A stretch of DNA of 64,000 bases, taken from positions 512,351-576,350 of the forward strand of contig NZ_BMFU01000002.1 of NCBI RefSeq assembly GCF_014639235.1, given 5' to 3'. The translations under genes were made by a program, and so were the position numbers. The first letter of the stretch is position 1, and every line of letters begins with the position of its first letter. Under the pieces are notes generated by a model. The model searched no databases, was not told the DNA's origin, and was given only the letters and a program-made list of their open reading frames with translations. Origin of the DNA: Paenibacillus silvae (GTDB taxonomy: Bacteria; Bacillota; Bacilli; Paenibacillales; Paenibacillaceae). Below are positions 27,101 through 35,017 of the stretch, piece after piece.

Positions 27101-27862
27101 ATGAACTTATATGGCGCGCAGCATCACATTCTTGTGCATTCGAATGCCATTGATGCTGAGACGCATCAACATACCTTTATTCAAGTTACGATCGCTTTAG
27201 AAACTGATTTTAAGATTGAAGTTCAGGGAGAACATATATGTACTTCCGGGATTGTGCTTAATTCCAATGTAACTCATCGTTTGCAAGGTTTGGGACAGCC
27301 TATGGTATTGCTTCTAATAGACAGCACCTCCAGCATAGCTGCGGCCTTTAAGCATTATATGGGCAAACAGGCATATGCCAATTTTCCTTCAGAGCTTAGT
27401 CTGGTCATGGCCGAATATATTAAAAAAAGTTTGCCGCAAATTCATACGGCCGAGAGTTACGGCTTGTTTTTACAAGAACTCATGACGCTGTTTAACCTCG
27501 ACTATACTCCGCCAGCTATTACGGATACACGAATTGAACAACTGATTCAACATATGAAAAATTGCACGGATTCGGAGCACTCTATTCATCGTTACGCTTC
27601 TCAGTTCGGTCTTTCGAGCAGCAGGCTCTCACATCTGTTCAAAGAAAATACAGGAATATCTCTTAGTGGTTATCTCGTCTTACATAAGCTGCAGAAGGCA
27701 TGTTATCTGATTTTTGAAGGACTGAGTATAACAGATGCGGCCATGGCTGCCGGCTTCGATACCCCCTCCCATTTTGCCAATACAAGTAAGCGATTGTTGG
27801 GTATGACAGCCAAAGACATTCGTAAAGATAGCGTGTTTTTGCAAGTTTCCTCACTGCACTGA
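27101..27862 (+). CDS. AraC-family regulator
   Basis: The 253-residue product has an N-terminal cupin-like region (residues 5-~90, HQHTFIQVTIALETDFKIEV) and a C-terminal AraC domain (~150-250; FGLSSSRLSHLFKENTGIS and DAAMAAGFDTPSHFANTSKR). GAGGTGA precedes the ATG by 9 bp; a TTG directly before is less likely. It is divergent from the SDR gene and 29 bp upstream of a transglutaminase-like gene on the same strand. Confidence 0.88.
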   Translation: MNLYGAQHHILVHSNAIDAETHQHTFIQVTIALETDFKIEVQGEHICTSGIVLNSNVTHRLQGLGQPMVLLLIDSTSSIAAAFKHYMGKQAYANFPSELSLVMAEYIKKSLPQIHTAESYGLFLQELMTLFNLDYTPPAITDTRIEQLIQHMKNCTDSEHSIHRYASQFGLSSSRLSHLFKENTGISLSGYLVLHKLQKACYLIFEGLSITDAAMAAGFDTPSHFANTSKRLLGMTAKDIRKDSVFLQVSSLH

Positions 27863-27891
27863 CGATACAATGATTGCAGGAGGTGCTCATC

Positions 27892-28590
27892 ATGAACAAC
27901 TATCTCGAGCAAACGGAATTGTTAAACTTCAATCATTCGTCCATTCAGGACCTCATTCGCAGACGTCAGTGGGCTTCGCTTCCAGTAAAAGAGCAGATTC
28001 TGCACGTGTATAACTATGTTCGAGACGAGATTGAATTTGGTTATAATCGAAGGGATGATATTCCGGCTTCACAAGTATTGCAGGATGGCTATGGACAATG
28101 TAATACCAAAGGCATTTTATTTATGGCACTGCTCAGAGCGCTAGGCATCCCTTGCCGAATTCACGGTTTTACGATTGATAAGCAATTGCAAAAAGGAGCA
28201 ATGACTGGCTGGTACTATCACCTTTCTCCGAAAGAGATTATCCATAGCTGGATTGAGGTGTTATACAACGACAAGTGGTTAAATATAGAAGGTTTCATTG
28301 TGGATCTTCCTTACCTGACCAAGCTTCAGCAAAAGTTTAACGAATGCACCGGCTCATTTTGTGGTTATGGCGTAGCAACGAATGATTTTCAGAATCCCGC
28401 TATTTTTTGGGACGAGAATGATACTTATGTCCAAAAAGAAGGTATTGTTCAGGATTTCGGAACGTTTGATCATCCCGACCAATTCTTCACTCTTCATCCT
28501 CAGAAGTTAAGTCCGATCAAAAGAAGGATATTCAGCAGCCTGGTTCGGCATTTAATGAATAGAAATGTCAGGCGTATCAGGAAAGGTTGA
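27892..28590 (+). CDS. transglutaminase-like (Cys-His-Asp) superfamily protein
   Basis: The 232-residue product has the papain-like transglutaminase core: the Cys in DGYGQCNTKGILFMALLRA near residue 72, the His in IHSWIEVLYNDKW near residue 118, and a candidate Asp/Glu in WLNIEGF. No signal peptide, so cytoplasmic. Prokaryotic members are usually proteases or amidases and rarely crosslink proteins. GGAGGT lies 8 bp before the ATG at 27892. It follows the AraC gene by 29 bp and ends before a terminator, so the two may be an operon. Role unknown. Confidence 0.82.
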   Translation: MNNYLEQTELLNFNHSSIQDLIRRRQWASLPVKEQILHVYNYVRDEIEFGYNRRDDIPASQVLQDGYGQCNTKGILFMALLRALGIPCRIHGFTIDKQLQKGAMTGWYYHLSPKEIIHSWIEVLYNDKWLNIEGFIVDLPYLTKLQQKFNECTGSFCGYGVATNDFQNPAIFWDENDTYVQKEGIVQDFGTFDHPDQFFTLHPQKLSPIKRRIFSSLVRHLMNRNVRRIRKG

Positions 28591-28616
28591 ACCTCACCTT
28601 AGGCAGAAACAAAAAG

Positions 28617-28652
28617 CGGAACGATCCAGGGGAAATTCTCTGTTTCGTTCCG
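28617..28652 (+). terminator. terminator of the transglutaminase-like gene
   Basis: CGGAACGA and TCGTTCCG form an 8-bp stem preceded by A's; a similar hairpin (CGGAACGA ... TCGTTCC) recurs at 29097-29129, on the other side of the four-part repeat element. Confidence 0.6.
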
Positions 28653-28774
28653 TTTGCATATGCCTTTTTAGTTGCGACATGCATGAGCTGGTTTATCTCC
28701 AATTTTCAAGGGGATGAACCGCTATCCGCTTGTGAAGTTAATCCATATATCGTAGTCCCGGGGAGTCTTGCTTC

Positions 28775-28971
28775 TCTAACGATCTCCACAAACGCTATTT
28801 AGGCGAAATCAAACGTTTTTCATTTCTAACGATCCCAGGAGAGCTTATTTTTAGAAATTAATGAGAAGATGACTGTTTATCTTGTGTTTTCGGTGAAATA
28901 AGCTTTCTGGGGATCGTTAGAATTCCAGAAGGCTCTATTTTGCTTAAATAAGCTCATCTGAGATCGTTAGA
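28775..28971. repeat. 197-bp four-part inverted repeat element, copy B
   Basis: Forward units at 28775-28800 and 28825-28850, reverse units at 28896-28921 and 28946-28971; spacers 24, 45 and 24 bp exactly as in the copies at 13012 and 41342. This is the best-conserved copy: all four units begin TCTAACGATC, and three of four end AGCTTATTT in forward sense. It lies between convergent genes. Confidence 0.92.
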
Positions 28972-29096
28972 AAAAAATAGCTATGTTGAGAACCCATTTA
29001 AATGCAACCATCTTAAATACATCTATCCATTCGTGGGTTACGATGCGATGCCATATGCTGAGAATGAGCTCGAATGTGCCCTAAAAACAAAAAAAA

Positions 29097-29129
29097 CGGA
29101 ACGAAGCACCATAAGCTATGCCTCGTTCC
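29097..29129. terminator. hairpin, possible terminator
   Basis: CGGAACGA and TCGTTCC form a stem preceded by a long A run, so on the minus strand a T run follows. It could end the transcript of the gene at 29380-30732. Confidence 0.5.
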
Positions 29130-29180
29130 ACTTATTACTTTTTGAGATGCAAGAAAGGTATCTGTACTGTAATATGATGT

Positions 29181-29339
29181 GCTGTTCTGTACCTGTACTG
29201 TATTGTTCTGTATTGTTCTGTAGTGTATTGTTCTGTAGTGTATTGTTCTGTACTGTGTTGTGTTGTGCTGTGCTGTTCTGTTCTGCGTTGTACTGTGCTG
29301 TTCTGAGGAGTTCTGTTCTCTTCTGTTGTTCCTGTTCTG
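29181..29339. repeat. degenerate pentanucleotide (NTGTN) repeat array
   Basis: About 30 consecutive pentamers such as CTGTA, TTGTT, GTGTA and CTGTG run in phase over 150 bp. Longer units (TTGTTCTGTAGTGTA) are repeated within it. It ends 41 bp downstream of the stop of the convergent gene. Confidence 0.8.
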
Positions 29340-29379
29340 CTCCCCTCTACTTTCCTCAATCTAATCTGCTGCACAGGAT

Positions 29380-30732
29380 CTACTGAATGGAGAAAACTTC
29401 TTTCTGCAATAATGCTTCAGGTTTCTGGCCGATGGGATCACTGTGGAAATAATCACGAATAACTCCATCCTCCAGATAGTTGGCAATGGATACCATGATC
29501 ATGCCTTGATCCAGTGCCAGGTAAGCTTTGGCGATTTCTTTAGTTTCCAGATTGATGGAGTCATATAATCCATACTTGCCCATCATGTTTAGCTTTTTCA
29601 ATGTTTTGATGTTTTTGCGGGCCTCTTCGGGTGCATAGTCCAGAGCGAGGAATGTTGCATGTGCGGTTACTGTGGCTCCGTCTTTATAACCCGAGATGCC
29701 AAGCGGTGTTGCAGCAAACTCACTATATCCGGTTGGTGTTGCAGACGGGGAGAATCCCCATGCAGCATACCCTTTTTCTTTGGCATATTCAATCTGCAGT
29801 TCGACATGACGCTTATTGTTTAAACCTAGTGCCTGAGTACCCAAGTCTTTTTCCTTAATCACCAAACCAGGCATAAGTCCTTCAAACATGCTGCCTCCCC
29901 AGCTCGGGACAAACTTTTTCCCTTTATACTCATAACTTCCTTCGAAGACATCGACACCATCATAATTTACTGTTTGACCCTGCGGGGTCTGAGACTGCCA
30001 ATCCCACTCCAGAGGCATGGTACGATACATCTTCCACCAATGCTCCTGCGGCACATCCCCTTTACCAATGGCAATATAACTTGCTACACGAGGTTCGGTA
30101 TAAAATGACCCATAGTGATGCTCTGTCAGTGCGCCTTTAGCGACATCATAACCACCCCGGAACTGGCCGACTTCAGGATCATACAGAGTTGTATAGTTCA
30201 TCTGTTTAACGAGTGTACTGGTCTGTGCATTTAATTCTTTGTAGGCTTGACCCACAACGATTAATCCTGCGGACATCCAGCCGTTGTCTACCTGAGATAT
30301 AAATTGCCCCCAATCTTTTTTAACCGAGCCATCGTCCGTGTTGTACCAGTTATAAAATAATCCGTTCCACTTATCCATTTTTTCCAGCGTGTTTAGTGTT
30401 GTTTTCAAGCGGGATACCGCTTCTTTTTTCGAAAGGATACCCATCTGTTCCGCTGAAACGGTACTCATCATGTACATGGCGATGTTCGTGGGTGAGGTGC
30501 GCTTCGCTTCTTCCATCCCTTTGTCCTTTATTCTGACCTCATCATACGTCAACCCGGTTGTCGGGTCGGTAAAGTCCTCGAAATATGTGTACGTTTTTTT
30601 GGCAACCGCTTTCAATTCTGGCTTGAAGCCTGGAAGCTTGCCTAAATCATGTGCCGATATGACAGGAGCGAAAGCTGTGGTGGCAAACAAACAAAAAGTG
30701 ATTACAAATCCTAACCTTTTTACAATGTTCAT
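29380..30732 (-). CDS. secreted (alpha/alpha)-barrel protein, glucoamylase-like / DUF3131-type
   Basis: The 450-residue product begins with a signal peptide (MNIVKRLGFVITFCLFATTA, cleavage likely after ISA at about residue 27). The mature part resembles the (alpha/alpha)6 glucoamylase-like and DUF3131 group: FEDFTDPTTGLTYDEVR, SPTNIAMYMMSTVSAEQMG, VDNGWMSAGLIVVGQAY, and the C-terminal YLALDQGMIMVSIANYL. Related families include GH144 beta-1,2-glucanases, so an exported glucan hydrolase is plausible, but the substrate is not deducible. AAAGGAG lies 9 bp before the ATG at 30732. Two LacI-type palindromes lie upstream, so it is likely sugar-regulated. Confidence 0.75.
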   Translation of the reverse strand: MNIVKRLGFVITFCLFATTAFAPVISAHDLGKLPGFKPELKAVAKKTYTYFEDFTDPTTGLTYDEVRIKDKGMEEAKRTSPTNIAMYMMSTVSAEQMGILSKKEAVSRLKTTLNTLEKMDKWNGLFYNWYNTDDGSVKKDWGQFISQVDNGWMSAGLIVVGQAYKELNAQTSTLVKQMNYTTLYDPEVGQFRGGYDVAKGALTEHHYGSFYTEPRVASYIAIGKGDVPQEHWWKMYRTMPLEWDWQSQTPQGQTVNYDGVDVFEGSYEYKGKKFVPSWGGSMFEGLMPGLVIKEKDLGTQALGLNNKRHVELQIEYAKEKGYAAWGFSPSATPTGYSEFAATPLGISGYKDGATVTAHATFLALDYAPEEARKNIKTLKKLNMMGKYGLYDSINLETKEIAKAYLALDQGMIMVSIANYLEDGVIRDYFHSDPIGQKPEALLQKEVFSIQ

Positions 30733-30758
30733 CCCTTTTCTCCTTTCAATATTGAATT

Positions 30759-30770
30759 CGAAACGTTTCG
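30759..30770. promoter_or_regulatory. LacI-family operator, site 1
   Basis: CGAAACGTTTCG is a perfect 12-bp palindrome centred on CG, the form bound by LacI/GalR repressors, 27 bp upstream of the secreted protein start. Confidence 0.65.
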
Positions 30771-30868
30771 TTTTTATGATATCATGGATGTACATATTTG
30801 GTAAACACAAAAATGAAAACCCTTACTTTTGGAGGAGGATTATCATTTTTTGAATGTACTGAACTTTT

Positions 30869-30880
30869 CGAAACGTTTCA
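30869..30880. promoter_or_regulatory. LacI-family operator, site 2
   Basis: CGAAACGTTTCA repeats site 1 with one change in the last base. The centres are 110 bp apart, which would allow looping by a tetramer or separate operator roles. Confidence 0.6.
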
Positions 30881-30923
30881 TAATTCTTCTTGTATATGAA
30901 TTGTGCAAGAACAAACAGCACAC

Positions 30924-30946
30924 AAAAAGCCGCTGAATGCAGCGGC
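30924..30946 (-). terminator. terminator of the tandem-GH43 gene
   Basis: GCCGCT and AGCGGC form the stem; the A run at 30924-30928 gives the T run on the minus strand. Confidence 0.65.
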
Positions 30947-30966
30947 CTTCCATGCTTTTATTTTCG

Positions 30967-32787
30967 TTATAAGACAACGGGTTTCATCCGGCCATCCTCT
31001 CCAAAAAAGACAGGGGCAATGCACACTTCACGGTGATATCCTTTGCCTGTGGAAAAGCGGGACAGCGGCGTAACAAAGCGGTGATATGCCATGTGATACT
31101 GCTTGCTTTTCGGATCATAAACCATACAGTGGTGACCTGTACCAAGCATGTCTTTCTCCACATTTTTGCTGAGAACCGTATAGTGATACGTAACCGGGCC
31201 GTATAAATGCTTCGAGGTGCCGTAATTGACATGATAATCTTCACTGCCCGTATCATCACAGGACCATGTAAAATGATAGACCCCATCACGCTTAAATACA
31301 GTAACGGCTTCCCTGAAATCATGCAGGCCTGCAAGATTACGCATCGTTTCTTCACGTACACGGATCATATTGTCATGCAGCTCAACAATGGCGGCATCTC
31401 CGTTGCCAAGAAACATGTACGCTTTCCCATCCTCTTCGATGTAAATGGAAGGATCAATCGCCTGGCTCATCGTGATGCCAAGACGCCTTAATTGATCCAT
31501 CGTAATTAGAGGCTGCGGCTCAGCATGAAAAGGTCCAGTTGGAGAATTCGCTACAGCGACACCAATGGCACTTTCATCATTAGGCATTTTACCGCAGAAA
31601 TAGAAATAATACTTGCCGTTACGGCTACTAATTGCGGGTGCCCATGCATTTCCTACTGCCCAAGGCACATCATCTGTTGCCAAATCCAGAATAACGCCTT
31701 CATCCTGCCAATGCCTCAGATCGCTGGAGGAGAATACCTTAAACTGTGTTCCTGACCATCCTTCAAAGCCATCGGTGGTTGGATACATGTAATAGCGTTC
31801 GCCGAATTTTGCCACGTCAGGATCAGCAAACTGTCCGGCAAGCACTTGATGCCCATCCCCATATGCAGCCAGCAAACGGTTGCACTCCTCCGCCCTGATG
31901 GGCAAAATGCCACCATGCCGCTTCTGATTTGTTCCCATATCAAACTCATGCTCTGGAACAGTACGGAAATCACCGCTGTTCAGATCGGTCGTCAGCAGCG
32001 GCAGATACCCTTTGCCCTCAGCAAAGTGATCTACAATCAGGCACCACTCTTCCCGATCATTCAATTTAAAAATCTGAGGTCCCTCTACCCCTTCAATTGC
32101 TTCCAGAAGCGGAGCATGTAGCGGTTCAAAAGTATGCTTTTCCAGTGAAGTTCCCTTCTCAACACGAATATTCTTGGTTGTTTCGTCCTTGGAGTAGCGA
32201 TAATAAAAACCGGATGAAGGAAGAATGGTCGTGTCAATAATATGATTCTCTCGCTCTATGTACTTCTCCGATGGTGTAAAGCTGCGGAAGTCCTGGGTAC
32301 GCGCACTGTAAATTTTTTGTTTGCGTTCCGTTTCATGTGGTTCCTGTGTGGCAGAAGCCCAGAATACAAGAAACTCGTCTGTCTTTTCATCATAGACCGC
32401 TTCAGGTGCCCACACACAGCCTGCGCCCTCAACACCAACCGTAACGTTCCAGGGTGATGACCATTCTACCAGATTGCCGGACTCCCACACGATGATATCG
32501 CGGCTGCCAGCATGAACGGCTGTATCCCAGCCTTTGCCATTTGCAATGCGCAGATCGGTTGCAATCAGATAAAACTTGTTCTCCTTCGCAGAGCGAATGA
32601 GAAACGGGTCACGCACGCCTTGTTCTCCCAGATTGGAGCGTAATACAGGTCTGCCCGCATTGAGGTCTTTCCAGTGAAGACCATCCTCGCTGTATGAGAA
32701 ATAAACCTGCTCTCCGTCAGGCTGCTCACCTATAAAATGCACAAAAAGATATCCGGCATAGTTCATGTTCTCGTTAGTGCTCGACAA
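30967..32787 (-). CDS. tandem GH43-like two-domain glycosidase
   Basis: The 606-residue product carries two five-bladed-propeller modules. The first (residues ~1-300) has GVRDPFLIRS, VWAPEAVYDEKTDEFLVFW and GPQIFKL; the second (~315-606) has QFADPDVAKFGERYYMYP, AWAPAISSRNGKYYFYF, IDPSIYIEEDG and FREAVTVFKRDG. The latter supply the Asp, Asp and Glu of a GH43 active site. No signal peptide, so it acts on imported arabino- or xylo-oligosaccharides. The TTG at 32785-32787 is preferred, 9 bp after GGGGAGG; the GTG at 32805 overlaps that site. An AAGCGCTT palindrome lies ~50 bp upstream. Which module is active is uncertain. Confidence 0.82.
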   Translation of the reverse strand: MSSTNENMNYAGYLFVHFIGEQPDGEQVYFSYSEDGLHWKDLNAGRPVLRSNLGEQGVRDPFLIRSAKENKFYLIATDLRIANGKGWDTAVHAGSRDIIVWESGNLVEWSSPWNVTVGVEGAGCVWAPEAVYDEKTDEFLVFWASATQEPHETERKQKIYSARTQDFRSFTPSEKYIERENHIIDTTILPSSGFYYRYSKDETTKNIRVEKGTSLEKHTFEPLHAPLLEAIEGVEGPQIFKLNDREEWCLIVDHFAEGKGYLPLLTTDLNSGDFRTVPEHEFDMGTNQKRHGGILPIRAEECNRLLAAYGDGHQVLAGQFADPDVAKFGERYYMYPTTDGFEGWSGTQFKVFSSSDLRHWQDEGVILDLATDDVPWAVGNAWAPAISSRNGKYYFYFCGKMPNDESAIGVAVANSPTGPFHAEPQPLITMDQLRRLGITMSQAIDPSIYIEEDGKAYMFLGNGDAAIVELHDNMIRVREETMRNLAGLHDFREAVTVFKRDGVYHFTWSCDDTGSEDYHVNYGTSKHLYGPVTYHYTVLSKNVEKDMLGTGHHCMVYDPKSKQYHMAYHRFVTPLSRFSTGKGYHREVCIAPVFFGEDGRMKPVVL

Positions 32788-32834
32788 ATTGATTAGCCTC
32801 CCCACGATAATTATTCATGAATGTCAGGAAAATA

Positions 32835-32842
32835 AAGCGCTT
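32835..32842. promoter_or_regulatory. possible LacI/CcpA-type operator
   Basis: AAGCGCTT in the context TAAAGCGCTTAA is an 8-bp palindrome centred on GC, 48 bp upstream of the tandem-GH43 start. It is not a full cre match. Confidence 0.3.
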
Positions 32843-32910
32843 AATTTCTTTAGTATCATACTTCAAAATGTGCCACAGGAGTAGAAAAACTTGCCGGATT
32901 CGTTTATTTA

Positions 32911-32939
32911 GACAAAAATGCCCCTCTTTTTGAGGGGCA
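32911..32939 (-). terminator. terminator of the ABC/PHP/GDPD operon
   Basis: TGCCCCTC and GAGGGGCA form a perfect 8-bp stem around five bases, followed on the minus strand by ATTTTTGTC. It separates the eight-gene operon from the tandem-GH43 gene. Confidence 0.85.
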
Positions 32940-33000
32940 GCATGAGTGATGAAGCGATTGAACTTATATACTGTTTGCGTACTTTAACTGTACATCACTC

Positions 33001-33840
33001 TTAGATTTTACCCTTCTCTTCCTCCGCCATGGAACGGATATAGAATGCCCCCAGCACCGAGCAGAGCAAGAACGAGAAAAATGCAATGGCAGCTGCCTGT
33101 TCACGTTCCTGGAATACACTAAATACCTGCTGCATCGATACACCAAGCATCTGAGGAGAGTTGGCTCCAATCAGGAACGGTGCGGTGAACGATCCGATAA
33201 CACCCATGAAGACAAAGGTTAAAGCAACGAGGAACGTTTTGTACGACAGCGGGAAAATAAATCGGGTAAACAAGGTGAGCTTGCCTACGCCCACATCCTT
33301 TGCACTCTCAATCACTGATGAAGGAATACCCGACAACGCGGAGCTCAGCAGCATTGTGGTGAACGGAATGTTGAACCAAAGATTGGCAATGATAATGCCT
33401 TTTTCATCAAAAATGATACGTGGCAGCGTGATGCCTGCGACTTCAAGCATGCGGGCAAGCCAGCCGTGATTGCCAAGCAGATTGATCAATCCATACGTTG
33501 CGATGACCCCTGGAATGAAAAGCGGAATCATGTATGTTTTGCGAATCAGGTTCACAATGGGCCCGTTGTTAAAACGCATGTAGATTGCCAGGGTGTAGCT
33601 GACAAGCATCACGGCAATACAAGTGATGGCTGTGATCCGCAGTGTGAAGATGATGTTGTCACGCATGCCTTTATCCGTAAACAAAAACGTATATCGGCTC
33701 AGATCATATCCGCCTGAATCATTGCCCAGACTCATTACAAAGGATTGAATGATCGGAATAATGACCACAATCAGCAGAATTGCGAAGGAGGGGAGCACCA
33801 TCGCTAACCCTGTAATGGACTGTCTGATGTCCTTGCTCAT
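33001..33840 (-). CDS. ABC transporter permease (PotB/UgpA-like fold)
   Basis: The 279-residue product has six hydrophobic helices and the permease coupling motif ESAKDVGVGKLTLFTRFIFP near residue 190 (consensus EAA---G---------I-LP). It pairs with the permease at 36117 to form the membrane channel. It overlaps the binding-protein gene by 4 bp and is the last gene of the operon. Family is that of importers for polyamine, phosphonate, iron and similar small charged ligands, rather than the Lpl oligosaccharide importers. Confidence 0.88.
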   Translation of the reverse strand: MSKDIRQSITGLAMVLPSFAILLIVVIIPIIQSFVMSLGNDSGGYDLSRYTFLFTDKGMRDNIIFTLRITAITCIAVMLVSYTLAIYMRFNNGPIVNLIRKTYMIPLFIPGVIATYGLINLLGNHGWLARMLEVAGITLPRIIFDEKGIIIANLWFNIPFTTMLLSSALSGIPSSVIESAKDVGVGKLTLFTRFIFPLSYKTFLVALTFVFMGVIGSFTAPFLIGANSPQMLGVSMQQVFSVFQEREQAAAIAFFSFLLCSVLGAFYIRSMAEEEKGKI

Positions 33841-35003
33841 TGCGCAGCTACGTCACTCTGCCAGCGTTTATTAATCTCTGTGCCCAGATCCCCGATGTTA
33901 AATGTGCGGAAGCCTTCAGCTACCCCGTCGAATTTGCTCTGCACTTCCTGTGGCATGTTGGAAAGCTCAATACCGGGGAAACCGTTCATTTTGTTCACAA
34001 TCACTTCCTGCGCTTCCGGAGACAACACGAAATTCAGGAAGGTATTCACCGCTTCTTTCTTGTCGGACGCCTGATTGACCATCAAGTAGGTTGGCCCGCC
34101 GTTAAAGCCTGGTGTAATCTGCTGCATTTTAATCGTATCCGGCAGTAAACCCTCGTTCAGCTGCTGCAGCACCATGTCGGACCAAGCCGGAATGATCGAC
34201 ACCTCTCCGTTCATCAGCAAGTCAAGCGTACCCTGGTTTTTCTTAGGATAGATGCCTTTGCCGTACACATACGGGCCCAGCTCTTTGAGCGTATTAAAGC
34301 CGGTGCTCCATTTGTCCATAACAGCCGGTTCAGCATTGTGAATGTCTTCCTCCGGTAGATCCTTATACACAATCGTCTGCACAAATGAACTGCCGGAACC
34401 TCCTGTGGACGGGTCATTGTAAGCAAATTGACCAGGGTTTGCTTTGATCCATGTCAGAAGCTCATCCAGTGTTTTGGGCGGGCTGCTTACTTTGCTGCTG
34501 TTATAAGCCAGCACTACTGCGGAGGAACGATACGGAACCGCATAGTTATTCACGTCCTTCATGGTGCTTGCGCTGACTTTGCTCAGATTAGGAATGTCCT
34601 TGGCGTCGAGTTGTGCCCACACCCCGTCTTTGATGCCTTGAGAGACAGAAACGATGCCATCTTCATACAGGTCAATATCTCCCGATCCTTTGCCCGCCTT
34701 CTTGGCAGCGACAATTCGATCGTATGTCGGCTCTGCCCCGGTACCCGATGGAATGTAGACCATTTTCACGTCAATATCCGGGTGTTCCTTTTCAAACATC
34801 GGTTCGAGAGAGTCCCAAAGGTCCTTCACATTTTGTGAGCCGGTAAAATAAAAGTTAAAGGATGCCGGCGTGCTGCTTGATGCACCCGTTCCACTCTCAC
34901 TTCCAGTGCTCTTGGCATCACTTGCGCTGCCACAGCCCGCCAGCAAAGACATCGACAAGCCAACTACGGTTAACAGAGATAACAATGGTTTGTTTTTACG
35001 CAT
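33837..35003 (-). CDS. ABC transporter substrate-binding lipoprotein
   Basis: The 388-residue product has a lipoprotein signal with lipobox LLAGC (Cys24), a Ser/Thr/Gly-rich linker, and a type-II periplasmic-binding fold of the SBP_bac_6/8 (AfuA, PotD, YnjB) sort. The start used is the ATG at 35003, 9 bp after GGAGG; an ATG at 35012 directly abuts that site. Five bases separate it from the ATPase gene. The ligand is unknown; the enzymes in the same operon (PHP, GDPD) suggest a phosphorylated or phosphodiester compound. Confidence 0.88.
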   Translation of the reverse strand: MRKNKPLLSLLTVVGLSMSLLAGCGSASDAKSTGSESGTGASSSTPASFNFYFTGSQNVKDLWDSLEPMFEKEHPDIDVKMVYIPSGTGAEPTYDRIVAAKKAGKGSGDIDLYEDGIVSVSQGIKDGVWAQLDAKDIPNLSKVSASTMKDVNNYAVPYRSSAVVLAYNSSKVSSPPKTLDELLTWIKANPGQFAYNDPSTGGSGSSFVQTIVYKDLPEEDIHNAEPAVMDKWSTGFNTLKELGPYVYGKGIYPKKNQGTLDLLMNGEVSIIPAWSDMVLQQLNEGLLPDTIKMQQITPGFNGGPTYLMVNQASDKKEAVNTFLNFVLSPEAQEVIVNKMNGFPGIELSNMPQEVQSKFDGVAEGFRTFNIGDLGTEINKRWQSDVAAQ

Positions 35004-35017
35004 TCTCTTCATCCTCC

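Larger units (their letters stand above)
28591..29379. other. 789-bp gene-free stretch with repeat arrays
   Basis: It contains a terminator (28617-28652), the four-part repeat element copy B (28775-28971), a second similar hairpin (29097-29129) and a pentanucleotide repeat (29181-29339). Frames open through the pentanucleotide tract on both strands are products of the repeat. Confidence 0.6.

Noticed and set aside
29033..29386. Cys/Ser/Leu-rich frame on the plus strand and Thr/Glu/Gln/Tyr-rich frame on the minus strand
   Set aside because: Both arise from the pentanucleotide repeat, which leaves all frames open; neither has a plausible ribosome binding site.
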